Numbered from the stretch's first letter, positions 8,046 through 17,611 are shown. The stretch: DNA of 64,000 bases from Ancylobacter novellus DSM 506 (GCF_000092925.1 NC_014217.1:4092001-4156000); one strand, 5' to 3'. The notes: a model not told the origin generated them from the sequence alone. Translations and numbers: made by a program.

Positions 8046-9266
8046 CTACGCGTCGCTCGCCAGCACGTGGCTGCGCACCAGCGGGTAGACCTGGCCCTTC
8101 CAGCGGCGGCCGGAGAACACGCCGTAATGGCCGACGCCGGCCTGCATGTGATGGCGGCGCAGATGCGGGCGCAGCGAGGTGCAGATGTCCTGCGCCGCGA
8201 CCGTCTGGCCGACCGCGCAGATGTCGTCGCGCTCGCCCTCGACGGTCAGCAGCGCCGTGCGGCGGATAGCGCGGAAATCCACCTTCTCGCCCTTATAGGT
8301 GAGCACGCCGCGCGGCAGCTCGTGCTCCTGGAACACCTTGGCGATGGTCTCGAGATAGAACTCGGCGGCGAGGTCGAGCACGGCGAAATATTCGTCGTAG
8401 AAGCTCTTGGTGGCGTGCGCCTTCTCATGCTCGCCCATGGCGAGGTTCTCGAACAGCTCCACATGCGCCTTCACATGGCGCTCCATGTTCATCGCCATGA
8501 AGGCGCCGACCTGCACGAAGCCGGGATAGACGCGGCGGCCCGCGCCGGCAAAGCCCGCGGGCACGGTGGCGATGAGGTTCTTCTCGAACCAGTCCAGCGG
8601 CTTGGACGTGGCGAGCTCGTTCACCTTGGTCGGGCTGACGCGGGTGTCGACGGGGCCGGCCATCAGCGTCATGGAGAGCGGCTGGGCGGGGTTGTCGTGC
8701 TGCGCCATCACTGCCGCGGCGGTGAGCACCTGCACGCAGGGCTGGCAGACGGCGAGCACATGCCCGCCCGGCCCGATCGCCTCCATGAAGCGGATGACGT
8801 GCTCGACGTAGTCGTCGAAGCCGAAGCGCCCGGCCGAGAGCGGCACGTCGCGGGCATTGGCCCAGTCGGTGACGTAGACGTCGTTCTCCGGCAGCAGCGT
8901 CCTCACCGTGTCCTGCAGCAGCGTGGCGAAATGGCCGGAGAGCGGGGCGACGACGAGGATGCGCGGCTGCGGCTGGTCGACGTCCTTGGCGAAATGCAGC
9001 AGCGAGCCGAAGGGCAGTTCCAGCGCCACTTCCTCGATAACCTCGACCTCGCGATTGCCCACCGGCACGCGGTCGACGCCGAAGGACGGGCGGGCATGGC
9101 TGAGGCCGGCGCGCTCGACCATCTCCAGCGCCGCGGTGAAGTTGCGCATGAAGGCGGTCTCGCCGAAGCCGTTCAGGCTCGTGCCGAGCGCACGGCGGGT
9201 GAAGCGCGCCGCCATGCGGACGGGATCGAACAGGTCGGCCTGGGCCTGGTAGGCGGCATAGATCAT
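8046..9266 (-). CDS. phaZ: Intracellular polyhydroxyalkanoate (PHB) depolymerase
   Basis: The product (about 406 residues) belongs to the intracellular PHB depolymerase family that mobilises native polyhydroxybutyrate granules. It starts 'MIYAAYQAQADLF', matching the usual family N-terminus. The alpha/beta-hydrolase core has 'VVAPLSGHFATLL' and the nucleophile elbow 'AVCQPCVQ', where the family uses Cys rather than Ser. Other conserved pieces are 'YVTDWANARDVPL', 'LLTVEGERDDICAVGQT' and the His-bearing 'QAGVGHYGVFSGRRW'. The ATG at 9266 has no clear ribosome-binding site. An in-frame ATG about 26 codons upstream would add a Pro-rich tract that is not family-like. It indicates that the organism stores PHB. 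Confidence 0.95.
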   Translation of the reverse strand: MIYAAYQAQADLFDPVRMAARFTRRALGTSLNGFGETAFMRNFTAALEMVERAGLSHARPSFGVDRVPVGNREVEVIEEVALELPFGSLLHFAKDVDQPQPRILVVAPLSGHFATLLQDTVRTLLPENDVYVTDWANARDVPLSAGRFGFDDYVEHVIRFMEAIGPGGHVLAVCQPCVQVLTAAAVMAQHDNPAQPLSMTLMAGPVDTRVSPTKVNELATSKPLDWFEKNLIATVPAGFAGAGRRVYPGFVQVGAFMAMNMERHVKAHVELFENLAMGEHEKAHATKSFYDEYFAVLDLAAEFYLETIAKVFQEHELPRGVLTYKGEKVDFRAIRRTALLTVEGERDDICAVGQTVAAQDICTSLRPHLRRHHMQAGVGHYGVFSGRRWKGQVYPLVRSHVLASDA

Positions 9267-9538
9267 CGGCGGCGGGTCTGGCGGCTTGTCGGGCGGGTTC
9301 CGCGGCGGGCGCCGGGGAGGCGGGAGGCTGTCATACGCATGTCGCATGCGAGCACGCGGCGGCCGCGCCGTAAAGCATACGATAGGAAAATAGGCCCGGC
9401 GCTCACGGCAAAATCGTAGGGGCGGCGGGGTGGAGAGGCGAAGGAACGGCCGTCGGGCGCTCCCGGCTCCGGGATGGCACGAATAGTGTTTGCCGAAGGC
9501 CGACCGATCATCACGCTTCCCTGCACAGGACGCTTGCC

Positions 9539-10333
9539 ATGCCCGCCTCGCCCTCCAAGTCCAGAACCGCGGCGAAGGCCCGGCCGGCAGGCAAGCCGGC
9601 AGCCGCCACATCCGCGCCGGCGGGCGCCAAATCTGCCGCCAAGGCCAAATCCGAGACGGCGAAAGCCCGGCCGAAGGCGCCTGTGGCGACCCTGACCATC
9701 AGTAGCAAGAACTATTCCTCATGGTCGCTGCGCGGCTTCCTGCTGTGCCGGCTGGCCGGGCTGGACATCGCCGAGGCGCGGGTCTCGGCCGACGATCCCT
9801 CGATCCGCGCCGAGCTGCTGCTGCAATCCTCGTCCTTCCTGGTGCCGCGGCTCGACCATGACGGCCTGCGCATCTGGGACACGCTCGCCATTGCCGAATA
9901 CCTGCACGAATTGATGCCAGCCGCCGGGCTTCTGCCCAAGGACCGGGCAGCGCGGGCGCATTGCCGCTCGATCTCAGGCGAGATGCATTCCGGCTTCGCC
10001 AATCTGCGCTCGGCGCTGCCGATGAACATCAAGGCCAGCCATCCCGGCTTCAAGGTGTGGACCGGCGCGCAGGCGGATATCGAGCACATCCTCGCCATCT
10101 GGCGCGACTGCCTGAAGAAATATGGCGGGCCGTATCTGTTCGGGCCTGCGCCGACCATGGCGGACGCGATGTACGCGCCGGTCTGCTCGCGCTTCACCAC
10201 CTATGACGTGAAGCTCGACGCCCCGACGCGGGCCTATTGCAAGACCATGCTCGCCTTGCCGGCGATGCAGGAATGGAGCGCCGCCGCGCTCGACGAGCCA
10301 GAGGAGATGGAGGAGTTGGACGTCGAGTTCTGA
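9539..10333 (+). CDS. Glutathione S-transferase family protein with a Lys/Ala/Pro-rich N-terminal tail
   Basis: The 264-residue protein has two parts. Residues 1-48 are almost only Ala, Lys, Pro, Ser and Arg ('AKARPAGKPAAATSAPAGAK'), resembling histone-H1-like tails. Residues ~49-264 form a GST: a thioredoxin-like N-terminal half ('SSKNYSSWSLRGFLLCRLAG', 'SFLVPRLDHDGLRIWDTLAIAEYL') and an all-helical C-terminal half ('YGGPYLFGPAPTMADAMYAPV'). The Ser in 'SSWSLR' is the likely glutathione-activating residue. Substrate unknown. AGGA lies eight nt before the ATG. The basic tail may bind nucleic acid, membrane or polymer; that is inference. A start near residue 49 would remove it, but I see no better ribosome-binding site there. 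Confidence 0.85.
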   Translation: MPASPSKSRTAAKARPAGKPAAATSAPAGAKSAAKAKSETAKARPKAPVATLTISSKNYSSWSLRGFLLCRLAGLDIAEARVSADDPSIRAELLLQSSSFLVPRLDHDGLRIWDTLAIAEYLHELMPAAGLLPKDRAARAHCRSISGEMHSGFANLRSALPMNIKASHPGFKVWTGAQADIEHILAIWRDCLKKYGGPYLFGPAPTMADAMYAPVCSRFTTYDVKLDAPTRAYCKTMLALPAMQEWSAAALDEPEEMEELDVEF

Positions 10334-10353
10334 GGGGAGATTTTTCGAAGGGA

Positions 10354-10461
10354 CCTCATCCTGAGGTGCGAGCGCAGCGAGCCTCGAAGGATGGTCGTTA
10401 TGAAGCGCCCGGATGAGCATCCTTCGAGGCCCGGCCGATGGCCGGGCACCTCAGGATGAGG
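10354..10461. repeat. Palindromic intergenic repeat, family B (copy 3)
   Basis: It begins CCTCATCCTGAGGTGCGAGC, ends GCACCTCAGGATGAGG, and has inner arms GCCTCGAAGGATG and CATCCTTCGAGGC around GGCCGATGGCC. It lies directly after the GST stop codon and before the convergent polA stop, so its hairpin could end transcription from either side. Confidence 0.9.
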
Positions 10462-10487
10462 ATGCATCAAAGGCGAGGCTTTCGCGG

Positions 10488-10527
10488 CGCGATCCCGGCT
10501 CTCCGCTTCGCTTCGGCCGGGACGACC
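10488..10527. repeat. Half copy of repeat family A, inverted orientation
   Basis: GATCCCGGCTCTCCGCTTCGCTTCGGCCGGGA is the reverse complement of the left half of the family A repeat (compare 31677-31715). It ends close to the polA stop at 10538. The right half of the element is missing. Confidence 0.7.
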
Positions 10528-10537
10528 ACCCCAAAAC

Positions 10538-13483
10538 TCAGTGCGCCTCGTCCCAGTTCTCCGCGGCGCGGGCGTCGACCTTCAGCGGCACCTTCAGCGC
10601 CACGGCGGGGAACGGCGCCAGCTCCATGGTCTCGCGCACCACGGGGATGGTGGCGGCGATCTCATCGTCGGGCACCTCGAAGATCAGCTCGTCATGCACC
10701 TGCAGCAGCATGCGCGCGGAAAGGCCGGCCTTCTCCAGCGCCGCGTCCATGCGCGCCATGGCGCGGCGGATGATGTCGGCGGCCGAGCCTTGTAGCCTTG
10801 CATTGATCGCCGCCCGCTCGTTGAAGGCGCGGATGGACGGGTTCTTGGCTGATATGTCCGGGTAGTGGCAGCGCCGGCCGAACAGCGTCTCCACATAGCC
10901 GTGCTCGCGGGCGAAGTTGCGCGTCTCGTCCATATAGGCGCGGATGCCGGGGAAGCGCTCGAAATAGCGCTTGATGTAGGCGCCGGCCTCCTCGCGGGGA
11001 ATGGAGAGCTGGTTAGCCAAACCAAACGCCGAGATGCCGTAGATGATGCCGAAATTGATGGCCTTCGCCCGCCGGCGCACCTCGCCCGGCATGCCTTCCA
11101 CCGGCACGCCGAACATCTCCGACGCCGTCATCGCATGGATATCGAGCCCGTCCTGGAAGGCCTGCCGCAGTGACGGCGTGTCGGCGATCTCGGCCAAGAG
11201 ACGCAGCTCGATCTGCGAATAGTCGGCCGAGACCAGCTTGTGGCCGGGCGCAGCGATGAAGGCTTTTCTGATCTTGCGGCCTTCCTCGGTGCGCACCGGG
11301 ATGTTTTGCAGGTTCGGCTCGGAGGAGGAGAGCCGCCCCGTGGTGGTGGCGGCGAGCGCGAAGGAGGTGTGGACGCGCCCGGTCTCCTTGTTCACGTAAG
11401 TGGGCAGCGCGTCGGTATAGGTGGATTTGAGCTTCTGGAGCTGGCGCCAGTCGAGGATGCGGCGCGGCAGCTCGTGGCCTTGCTCGGCCAGCTCCTCCAG
11501 CACGTCGGCGCCGGTCGACCACGCCCCGGTCGGGGTCTTGCGCCCGCCGGGGATCTGCATCTTGCCGAACAATATGTCGCCGAGCTGCTTGGGCGAGCCG
11601 GGGTTGAAGGTCTCCCCGGCCATCTCGGAGATCTCCGCCTCCAGCCGGCCCATGCCTTGAGCGAACTCGCCGGAGAGGCGCGAGAGCATCTGCCGGTCGA
11701 TGGTGATGCCGCGCTCTTCCATTTGCGCGAGCACGGTGACCAGCGGGCGCTCCAGCGTCTCGTAGACCGTGGTCTTGCCCTCGGCGGCGAGGCGGGGTTT
11801 CAGCACCCGCCACAGCCGCAGCGTGACGTCGGCGTCCTCCGCCGCATAGTCGGTCGCCTTGTCGATGGCGGCGCGGTCGAAGCAGATCTGCCCCTTGCCC
11901 TTGCCGCACACCTCCTCGAACTTGATCGGCGTATGGCCGAGCCAGCGCATGGAGAGCGGGTCCATGCCGTGCGGCGAGGCGCCGGCGTCGAGCACATAGG
12001 AGACGAGCATGGTGTCGTCGTAAGGCCCGAGCTCGATGCCGAGGCGCTTGAGGATCAGCCAGTCATATTTGAGGTTCTGGCCGATCTTGAGCACGCCGGG
12101 ATGCTCCATCAGCGGCTTGATGGCGGCGACGGCGTCGGGGATCGGGATCTGGTCCGGCAGCAGCCCCTCGCTGAACAGGCCCTCGTCGCCGCCCTTGTGG
12201 CTGAGCGGCACGTAGCAGGCCTCGTTCGGCGCGGTCGCCAGCGAGAAGCCGACAATGTCCGCCTGCATCGGGTCGAGCCCGGTGGTCTCGGTGTCGACCG
12301 CGACAAAGCCGAGGTCGAAGGCGCGGGCGACCCATTCCTTCAGCCGCTCCAGCGTGGTCACCGTCTCGTATTTCGAGCGGTCGACCGGGGTGGCGGTGGC
12401 CTCCTTGATGCGCGCGGCCGAGAGCGCCTGCGGGGTGAGCCCGCTTTCGCCCGGCGCGGGGGGCTCGATGCCCTCGGGGATGGCCGACCTGTCGGTGTCC
12501 GGGTCGAGGCCGGCGCGCAGCTCGTCGCTTTCGTGGCCGCCCGCCTTCAGCCCGGAATCGGGCTCGATGGCGGCGGCCTCGATCTCATAGGTCTCGGCGA
12601 CGCGGCGGGTGAGCGTGTTGAACTCCATCGCCTTAAGGAAGGCGATGAGCTTCTTGCCTTCGGGCTCGACAACGGCGATGTCGTCGAGCGGCACCTCCAG
12701 CGGCACGTCGCGCTTCAGCGTCACCAATTCGCGCGAGAGGCGTGCCTGGTCGGCGAACTCGATCAGGTTCTCGCGCCGCTTGGTCTGCTTGATCTCCTCG
12801 GCGCGGGCCAGCAGCGTGTCGAGGTCGCCATATTCGGCGAGGAGCTGCGCCGCGGTCTTGATGCCGATGCCCGGCACGCCCGGCACGTTGTCGACGGAAT
12901 CCCCGGCGAGCGACTGCACGTCGACCACCTTCTCCGGCCCGACGCCGAACTTCTCGAACACTTCCTCGACGCCGATGGCGCGGTCCTTCATCGGGTCGTA
13001 CATGCGCACGCGGGAGCCTTCCACGAGCTGCATCAGGTCCTTGTCGGAGGAGATGATGGTGACGAGCGCGCCCTTGGCCTTGGCGAGTTCGGCATAGGTC
13101 GCCATCAAATCGTCGGCCTCGTACTTGTCCTGCTCGACGCAGGCGAGGTCGAACGCGCGGGTGGCCTCGCGGATCAGCGGGAATTGCGGGATCAGGTCCT
13201 CGGGCAGGTCAGGGCGCTGCGCCTTGTAGAGCGGGTAGATGTCCTTGCGGAAGGTCTGCTCGGACTTGTCGAACACGACGGCGAGATGGGTCGGGGCCGG
13301 CGAGAATCCTTGAGCCCGCACCAGCTTCCACAGCATGTTGCAGAACCCCGCCACCGCGCCGACAGGCAGCTTGTCCGACGGACGGGTGAGCGGCGGCAGC
13401 GCGTGATAGGCGCGGAAGATGTAGGCGGAGCCGTCGATCAGGACGACGTGGTCGCCGGCTTCCAGAGGGTCGTGCTCGGGCAT
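10538..13483 (-). CDS. polA: DNA polymerase I
   Basis: The 981-residue protein carries all three domains: a 5'-3' flap nuclease (about residues 10-290, starting 'LIDGSAYIFRAYHAL' and containing 'SSDKDLMQLV'), a 3'-5' proofreading exonuclease (about 390-570, with the intact metal motif 'VDTETTGLDPM'), and the polymerase domain (about 600-981, with 'DYSQIELRLLAEI', 'RRAKAINFGIIYGIS' and the C-terminal 'QVHDELIFE'). It fills gaps and removes primers and damaged DNA. The ATG at 13483 is preceded by GGAG six nt upstream; the frame is open further up to a TTG but without support. Proofreading looks functional because the DxE pair is present. Single gene, convergent with the GST gene. Confidence 0.98.
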   Translation of the reverse strand: MPEHDPLEAGDHVVLIDGSAYIFRAYHALPPLTRPSDKLPVGAVAGFCNMLWKLVRAQGFSPAPTHLAVVFDKSEQTFRKDIYPLYKAQRPDLPEDLIPQFPLIREATRAFDLACVEQDKYEADDLMATYAELAKAKGALVTIISSDKDLMQLVEGSRVRMYDPMKDRAIGVEEVFEKFGVGPEKVVDVQSLAGDSVDNVPGVPGIGIKTAAQLLAEYGDLDTLLARAEEIKQTKRRENLIEFADQARLSRELVTLKRDVPLEVPLDDIAVVEPEGKKLIAFLKAMEFNTLTRRVAETYEIEAAAIEPDSGLKAGGHESDELRAGLDPDTDRSAIPEGIEPPAPGESGLTPQALSAARIKEATATPVDRSKYETVTTLERLKEWVARAFDLGFVAVDTETTGLDPMQADIVGFSLATAPNEACYVPLSHKGGDEGLFSEGLLPDQIPIPDAVAAIKPLMEHPGVLKIGQNLKYDWLILKRLGIELGPYDDTMLVSYVLDAGASPHGMDPLSMRWLGHTPIKFEEVCGKGKGQICFDRAAIDKATDYAAEDADVTLRLWRVLKPRLAAEGKTTVYETLERPLVTVLAQMEERGITIDRQMLSRLSGEFAQGMGRLEAEISEMAGETFNPGSPKQLGDILFGKMQIPGGRKTPTGAWSTGADVLEELAEQGHELPRRILDWRQLQKLKSTYTDALPTYVNKETGRVHTSFALAATTTGRLSSSEPNLQNIPVRTEEGRKIRKAFIAAPGHKLVSADYSQIELRLLAEIADTPSLRQAFQDGLDIHAMTASEMFGVPVEGMPGEVRRRAKAINFGIIYGISAFGLANQLSIPREEAGAYIKRYFERFPGIRAYMDETRNFAREHGYVETLFGRRCHYPDISAKNPSIRAFNERAAINARLQGSAADIIRRAMARMDAALEKAGLSARMLLQVHDELIFEVPDDEIAATIPVVRETMELAPFPAVALKVPLKVDARAAENWDEAH

Positions 13484-13594
13484 TCGGGGCTCCGTTTGGA
13501 GCGGGCAAGCCCACCCCAATTCTCGATTGCCTGAGCTGCGCTCAGGCGGCCGCACGATGCCCGAAGCCCATCGGCCGGGCAACCATCCAGGACG

Positions 13595-13683
13595 CCGTCA
13601 TGGCCGGGCTTGGCCCGGCCATCCACGCCTTGGTCTTGGCGGGAGGAAGTCGTGGATGCCCGGCCCGAGGCCGGGCATGACGT
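13595..13683. repeat. Palindromic intergenic repeat, family C (copy 1)
   Basis: GTCATGGCCGGGCTTGGCCCGGCCATCCACG is mirrored by CGTGGATGCCCGGCCCGAGGCCGGGCATGACG. Each half is itself a hairpin (GGCCGGGCTTGGCCCGGCC; GCCCGGCCCGAGGCCGGGC), so the element can fold as two small hairpins or one long one. It is in the 13484-13838 gap between the divergent polA and truA genes, which also contains copy 2 and otherwise nothing I recognise. Confidence 0.88.
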
Positions 13684-13715
13684 CGCCTGTGGTTGTTGAC
13701 GATGGACATCCTCTC

Positions 13716-13780
13716 CCTCATCCCCGGACTTGATCCGGGGATCCAGAAGACTGGGGCCCGGGTCAAGCCCGGGCATGAGG
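13716..13780. repeat. Palindromic intergenic repeat, family C (copy 2)
   Basis: CCTCATCCCCGGACTTGATCCGGGGATCCAG is paired with GCCCGGGTCAAGCCCGGGCATGAGG. The left half forms a CCCCGGACTTGATCCGGGG hairpin and the right half GCCCGGGTCAAGCCCGGGC. It lies 30 bp after copy 1, about 60 bp before the truA start. Confidence 0.88.
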
Positions 13781-13838
13781 GCGTGCTTGGGGTGACGGCG
13801 CGCCTTCCCGGCGCTACAGAGCCGCGAGGAACTCATCG

Positions 13839-14591
13839 ATGCCCCGCTACAAGCTCACCATCGAATATGACGGCACGCCCTTCGTCGGCTGGCAGATCCA
13901 GGCCGAGGGGACGAGCGTGCAGGGCGCGCTGGCGCAAGCCGTGACGCGCCTCACGGGCGAGCAGGTCGCGGTGCATGGCGCCGGACGGACGGATGCCGGC
14001 GTGCACGCCACCGGGCAGGTGGCGCATGTCGAGCTCTCCCGCGACTGGCGCCCGGACACGGTGCGCGACGCGCTGAACGCGCACTTACGCCCGCACCCCA
14101 TCGCTGTGCTGTCCGCCGAGCGTGCGGCGGACGATTTCCACGCGCGCTTCTCCGCCACCGGCCGACGCTATGTCTATCGCATCATAGCGCGGCGGCCCGA
14201 CCTCGCTTTGGAGCGGAACCGCGCGTGGCGGGTTCTGCGCCCGCTCGATGTCGCGGGGATGGCGGAGGGCGCGGCCCGCCTCGTCGGCCGGCACGACTTC
14301 ACCACCTTCCGCGCGGTGGGCTGCCAGGCGGCCTCGCCGCTGAAGACGCTGGACCGGCTGGAGGTCGAAGAGGTCGCGCTGGAAGGGCCGGGCATGGAGA
14401 TCCGCGTCCACGCCGCCGCGCGGTCCTTCCTGCACCACCAGGTGCGCTCCATGGTCGGCACGCTGGTGAAGGTAGGCGAAGGCGCCTGGACGCCCGACGA
14501 CGTCACCGCCGCTTTGGAGGCGAAGGACCGCACGCGCTGCGGCCCGATGGCGCCGTCGGCGGGGCTGTATCTGGCGGAAGTGACCTACTAG
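13839..14591 (+). CDS. truA: tRNA pseudouridine(38-40) synthase
   Basis: The 250-residue enzyme isomerises uridines 38-40 in the anticodon arm of many tRNAs. The catalytic Asp is residue 52 in '[11 protein letters not shown]'. Further conserved parts are '[10 protein letters not shown]' at the N-terminus, 'RYVYRI', 'HDFTTFRA' and '[18 protein letters not shown]'. GAGG lies nine nt before the ATG. Its stop codon overlaps the stop codon of the convergent dihydroorotase gene (TAG on both strands within CTAG). In many Rhizobiales truA follows fmt and def; that context is absent here. Confidence 0.98.
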   Translation: MPRYKLTIEYDGTPFVGWQIQAEGTSVQGALAQAVTRLTGEQVAVHGAGRTDAGVHATGQVAHVELSRDWRPDTVRDALNAHLRPHPIAVLSAERAADDFHARFSATGRRYVYRIIARRPDLALERNRAWRVLRPLDVAGMAEGAARLVGRHDFTTFRAVGCQAASPLKTLDRLEVEEVALEGPGMEIRVHAAARSFLHHQVRSMVGTLVKVGEGAWTPDDVTAALEAKDRTRCGPMAPSAGLYLAEVTY

Positions 14592-15961
14592 CCCAGCCGC
14601 TCGATCAGCGTCGGCGCGCGGGTCGGGGCGGGGCTGCGCAGGGATTCGAGGAAGCGGATCGGCGCGCCCTGCGAGGGCGTCGTGAGCTCGCCTTCCCACA
14701 TCACCTTGCGGCCGCGTATGAGCGTCCCGACCGGCCAGCCGGTGACCTCGACGCCGTCGTAAGGAGTCCAGCCGGGCTTGGAGGCGATCCACGAATTGCG
14801 GATGGTCTCGCGCCGCTTCAGGTCGACGATGGTGAAGTCGGCATCAAAGCCGACCGCGATCCGGCCCTTGGTGGCGATGTTGAAGATGCGCGCGGGGCCG
14901 GCGCTGGAAAGGTCGACGAAACGCTCCAGCGTCAGCCGGCCGGCATTCACATGGTCGAGCATCATCGGCACCAGCGTCTGCACGCCGGTCATGCCGGAAG
15001 GGCTGCCGGGATAGGGCTTGGCCTTCTCTTCCAGCGTGTGCGGGGCATGGTCGGAGCCGAGCACGTCGACCACGCCCTCACTGAGCCCGCGCCACAGCCC
15101 GTCGCGGTGATGCGGCCCGCGCACCGGCGGGTTCATCTGCACCAGCGTGCCGAGGCGGTGGTACCAGGCATCGTCCATGGTGAGGTGGTGCGGCGTCACT
15201 TCGACCGTCGCCACGTCCTTGGCGTCGCGCAGGAACTCCATCTCCTCGACCGAGGTGACGTGCAGCACATGCACGCGCTTGCCCTCTTCGCGGGCGAGGT
15301 TGACGAGGCGCGTGGTGGCGGTGAGCGCGGCGATCTCGTCGCGCCAGACCGGGTGCGAGGAGGCGTCGCCCGGCACGCGCAGATGCTTGCGCTCGTCGAG
15401 CCGCGGCTCGTGCTCGCAATGAAAGGCGGCGCGGCGGCGGATCACCTTGAGGATGGCGCGCACGCCGGGATCGTCGGCCACCAGCAGCGAGCCGGTGGAG
15501 GAGCCGATGAACACCTTCACGCCGGGCACGCCGGGCAGCATCTCCAGCTCCGGCAGGTCGTTCACATTCTCATGCGTGCCGCCGACGAAGAAGGCGAAGT
15601 CGCAATGCATGCGCGCGGTGGCACGCTTGATCTTGTCGGCGAGCGCGTCGCCCGAGGTGGTGGTCGGGCTGGTGTTGGGCATCTCGAACACGCCGGTGAC
15701 GCCGCCCATCACCGCGGCGCGGGACCCGGATTCGAGGTCCTCCTTGTGCTCCAGGCCCGGCTCGCGGAAATGCACCTGCGTGTCGATGACGCCGGGCAGG
15801 ATGTGCAGCCCCGTGCAGTCGACGGTCTCGCCGGCCTGGGAGGGATCGAAGGAGCCGATGCCGGCGATGCGCCCGTGCCGGACGCCGACGTCGCGTGCCC
15901 CGACGCCGTCCTGGTTGGCCACCGTGCCGCCCTTGAGCAGGAGGTCGAAGGTCTCGGTCAT
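14588..15961 (-). CDS. pyrC: Dihydroorotase (class I, PyrC/AllB type)
   Basis: The 457-residue amidohydrolase closes carbamoyl-aspartate to dihydroorotate in pyrimidine synthesis. Metal-binding features are '[10 protein letters not shown]' (HxR pair), the carbamylated Lys in '[12 protein letters not shown]', His in 'EHEPR' and 'VTPHHL', and Asp in 'GSDHAPH'. The C-terminal '[16 protein letters not shown]' is typical of cyclic amidohydrolases. Allantoinase and hydantoinase are close relatives. The 'EMPNTSPTT' and '[12 protein letters not shown]' segments favour dihydroorotase, but substrate assignment by motif alone is not certain. No pyrB or other pyr gene is adjacent. It is the only gene of its transcription unit and converges on truA with overlapping stops. 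Confidence 0.88.
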   Translation of the reverse strand: MTETFDLLLKGGTVANQDGVGARDVGVRHGRIAGIGSFDPSQAGETVDCTGLHILPGVIDTQVHFREPGLEHKEDLESGSRAAVMGGVTGVFEMPNTSPTTTSGDALADKIKRATARMHCDFAFFVGGTHENVNDLPELEMLPGVPGVKVFIGSSTGSLLVADDPGVRAILKVIRRRAAFHCEHEPRLDERKHLRVPGDASSHPVWRDEIAALTATTRLVNLAREEGKRVHVLHVTSVEEMEFLRDAKDVATVEVTPHHLTMDDAWYHRLGTLVQMNPPVRGPHHRDGLWRGLSEGVVDVLGSDHAPHTLEEKAKPYPGSPSGMTGVQTLVPMMLDHVNAGRLTLERFVDLSSAGPARIFNIATKGRIAVGFDADFTIVDLKRRETIRNSWIASKPGWTPYDGVEVTGWPVGTLIRGRKVMWEGELTTPSQGAPIRFLESLRSPAPTRAPTLIERLG

Positions 15962-16078
15962 GACGGCGCTCCCTTGATTGAGACGTCGCTGCTTCTAGCA
16001 GACCCCCAGATAGACCCAAGCGCCTTGTGAACATTTTCGCCCGCCCGCGCGTTGCATGCCGTGGGATGGGAGGACGGC

Positions 16079-16894
16079 ATGCGCGTCAGCGAGGAGAACG
16101 AAGGCGGCCAGGGCGGAGGCGACGACGTCTCCTCCGGCGGCAACAACCTGCTGGGGGCGCTGCGTCCGGCCGATTTCACCCTGCTGCGCCCGCATCTGCG
16201 GCGCATCGACCGCACCGCCGGCGCGGTGCTCTACGAGCCGGGCGACGACGTGCGCCACGTCTATTTCCCCTGCGGGCAGACGCTGGTCTCCTTCATGGTG
16301 CTCTTGGAGGACGGACGGGTGGTCGAGATCACCACCATCGGCCGCGAGGGCGCGGTGGGCGGCATCGTCAGCCAGGGCAGGCTGCCGGCCTTCGCCCGCG
16401 CCGTGGTGCAGAACGGCGGCCCGCTGCTGCGGCTCGACACCGCCGAGCTCGACCGCGCCAAGGCGACCTCGCCGCCGCTGCGCAACCTGTTCGCGCGCTA
16501 TGCCGATTGCCTGCTGGCGCAGGTGTTCCAGTCGGTCGCCTGCAACGCCGCCCACACCATCGAGCAGCGCACCGCCAAATGGCTAGTGGCGGCGCTCGAC
16601 CGCACCGGCGACGAGGATCTGCGCCTCACCCAGGAGCAGCTCGCGAGCATGCTGGCGGTGGGGCGCTCCTATATCAGCCGGGTGATCCGCGACATGCGCG
16701 TGGCCGGCGCCATTGAGCCGAAGCGCGGGCGGCTGCGCATCACCGACGCCGACCGGCTGCGCGCCATGTGCTGCGGCTGCCACATGCAGACGCGCCGGCA
16801 TTTCGACGAGGTGCTGGGCGGCGTCTATCCCAACGGCAACGAGGTCGCCGGCGGTGGCGTCGTCGTCACCAACGGGCCGGCGTTCCGGCCGTGA
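16079..16894 (+). CDS. Crp/Fnr family transcriptional regulator
   Basis: The 271-residue protein has a cyclic-nucleotide-binding-like N-terminal domain (about residues 25-130, 'GAVLYEPGDDVRHVYFPCGQTLV'), a dimerisation helix and a C-terminal winged helix ('LTQEQLASMLAVGRSYISRVIRDM'). Near the end is a Cys-rich piece, 'MCCGCHMQTRRHFDEV'. There is no Fnr-type N-terminal Cys cluster and no clear cAMP-site Arg-Ser pair, so the ligand is unknown. The ATG at 16079 has GGAGG five nt upstream; an earlier ATG at 16052 lacks this. The gene is divergent from pyrC and converges on marC with a 3-nt gap. Confidence 0.88.
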   Translation: MRVSEENEGGQGGGDDVSSGGNNLLGALRPADFTLLRPHLRRIDRTAGAVLYEPGDDVRHVYFPCGQTLVSFMVLLEDGRVVEITTIGREGAVGGIVSQGRLPAFARAVVQNGGPLLRLDTAELDRAKATSPPLRNLFARYADCLLAQVFQSVACNAAHTIEQRTAKWLVAALDRTGDEDLRLTQEQLASMLAVGRSYISRVIRDMRVAGAIEPKRGRLRITDADRLRAMCCGCHMQTRRHFDEVLGGVYPNGNEVAGGGVVVTNGPAFRP

Positions 16895-16897
16895 GAT

Positions 16898-17530
16898 TCA
16901 GGCCAGCCCCGGGAACAGCGCGCGCAGGCTGGCCACCAGCATCTCCATGGCGATGGCGGCGAGGATCATGCCCATCAGGCGCTTGGTCACGCTCATCACC
17001 GTCGGCGAAATGATGCGGGAAAGCGTAGGCGCGGCGATCAGCGTTGCGGCGAGCAGGAGCAGGAAGGCGAGCATGCCGGCGCCGAGCGCGGTGATCCGGT
17101 CGGGGCCGGTCGCGTCATGGGCGTAGACGATGAGGGCGGAAATGGTGCCCGGACCCAGCAGGATCGGGATGGCCAGCGGATAGAAGGCGACGTTGCTGGC
17201 GGTGGCGAAGGTCGCCTTCTCCTCGCCGGAGCCGCTATGGGTGGCGCTGTCCGTGCCGTGCAGCATGGAGAGCGCGATCAGGAGCACGATCAGCCCGCCG
17301 GCGAGGCGGAAATGGTCAACGTCCAGCCCGAAGAAGCCGAGGATCGCGCTGCCGGCGAGCGCCGAGACGATGCAGCCGACCGCCACCGTCGCGCTGACCA
17401 GCACCGCCGTGCGGCGCTGCTCGGCCTCGCCCATGTCGGAGGTGAGCGAGAGGAAGATCGGCAGGTTGGCGATCGGGTTCATGATCGCGAACAGGGCGGC
17501 GAAGACCTTGGCCGCGAAGGCGAAGTCCAT
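16898..17530 (-). CDS. MarC family integral membrane protein
   Basis: The 210-residue protein has about six hydrophobic segments. It begins 'FAAKVFAALFAIMNPIANLPIFLSLT', the conserved MarC start with the Asn-Pro pair, followed later by 'LAIPILLGPGTISALIVYA', the second family signature, and ends 'TKRLMGMILAAIAMEMLVASLRALFP'. The family was once linked to antibiotic resistance but its role is not established; it resembles small-molecule transporters. AGGAG lies five nt upstream of the ATG. It stands alone on the minus strand. Confidence 0.93.
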   Translation of the reverse strand: MDFAFAAKVFAALFAIMNPIANLPIFLSLTSDMGEAEQRRTAVLVSATVAVGCIVSALAGSAILGFFGLDVDHFRLAGGLIVLLIALSMLHGTDSATHSGSGEEKATFATASNVAFYPLAIPILLGPGTISALIVYAHDATGPDRITALGAGMLAFLLLLAATLIAAPTLSRIISPTVMSVTKRLMGMILAAIAMEMLVASLRALFPGLA

Positions 17531-17611
17531 GGGGGCTCCTGACGGGTCGGGGCGGACTGCCTAGCAATACCGGCCCACGCGGGCGTGTCCACCGTGCAGA
17601 CCGCTCTTCTT

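Noticed and set aside
11240..13534. A 764-codon plus-strand frame opposite polA
   Set aside because: It is antisense to conserved polymerase and nuclease motifs and has no own ribosome-binding site or domain.
13595..13780. Family C repeats as tRNA genes
   Set aside because: The small hairpins superficially resemble tRNA arms, but there is no T-loop GTTCRANNC box or acceptor pairing.
16021..16050. TTGTGAACATTTTCGC before the Crp/Fnr gene as an Fnr/Crp box
   Set aside because: Only one half resembles TTGAT/TGTGA; the second half-site is absent.
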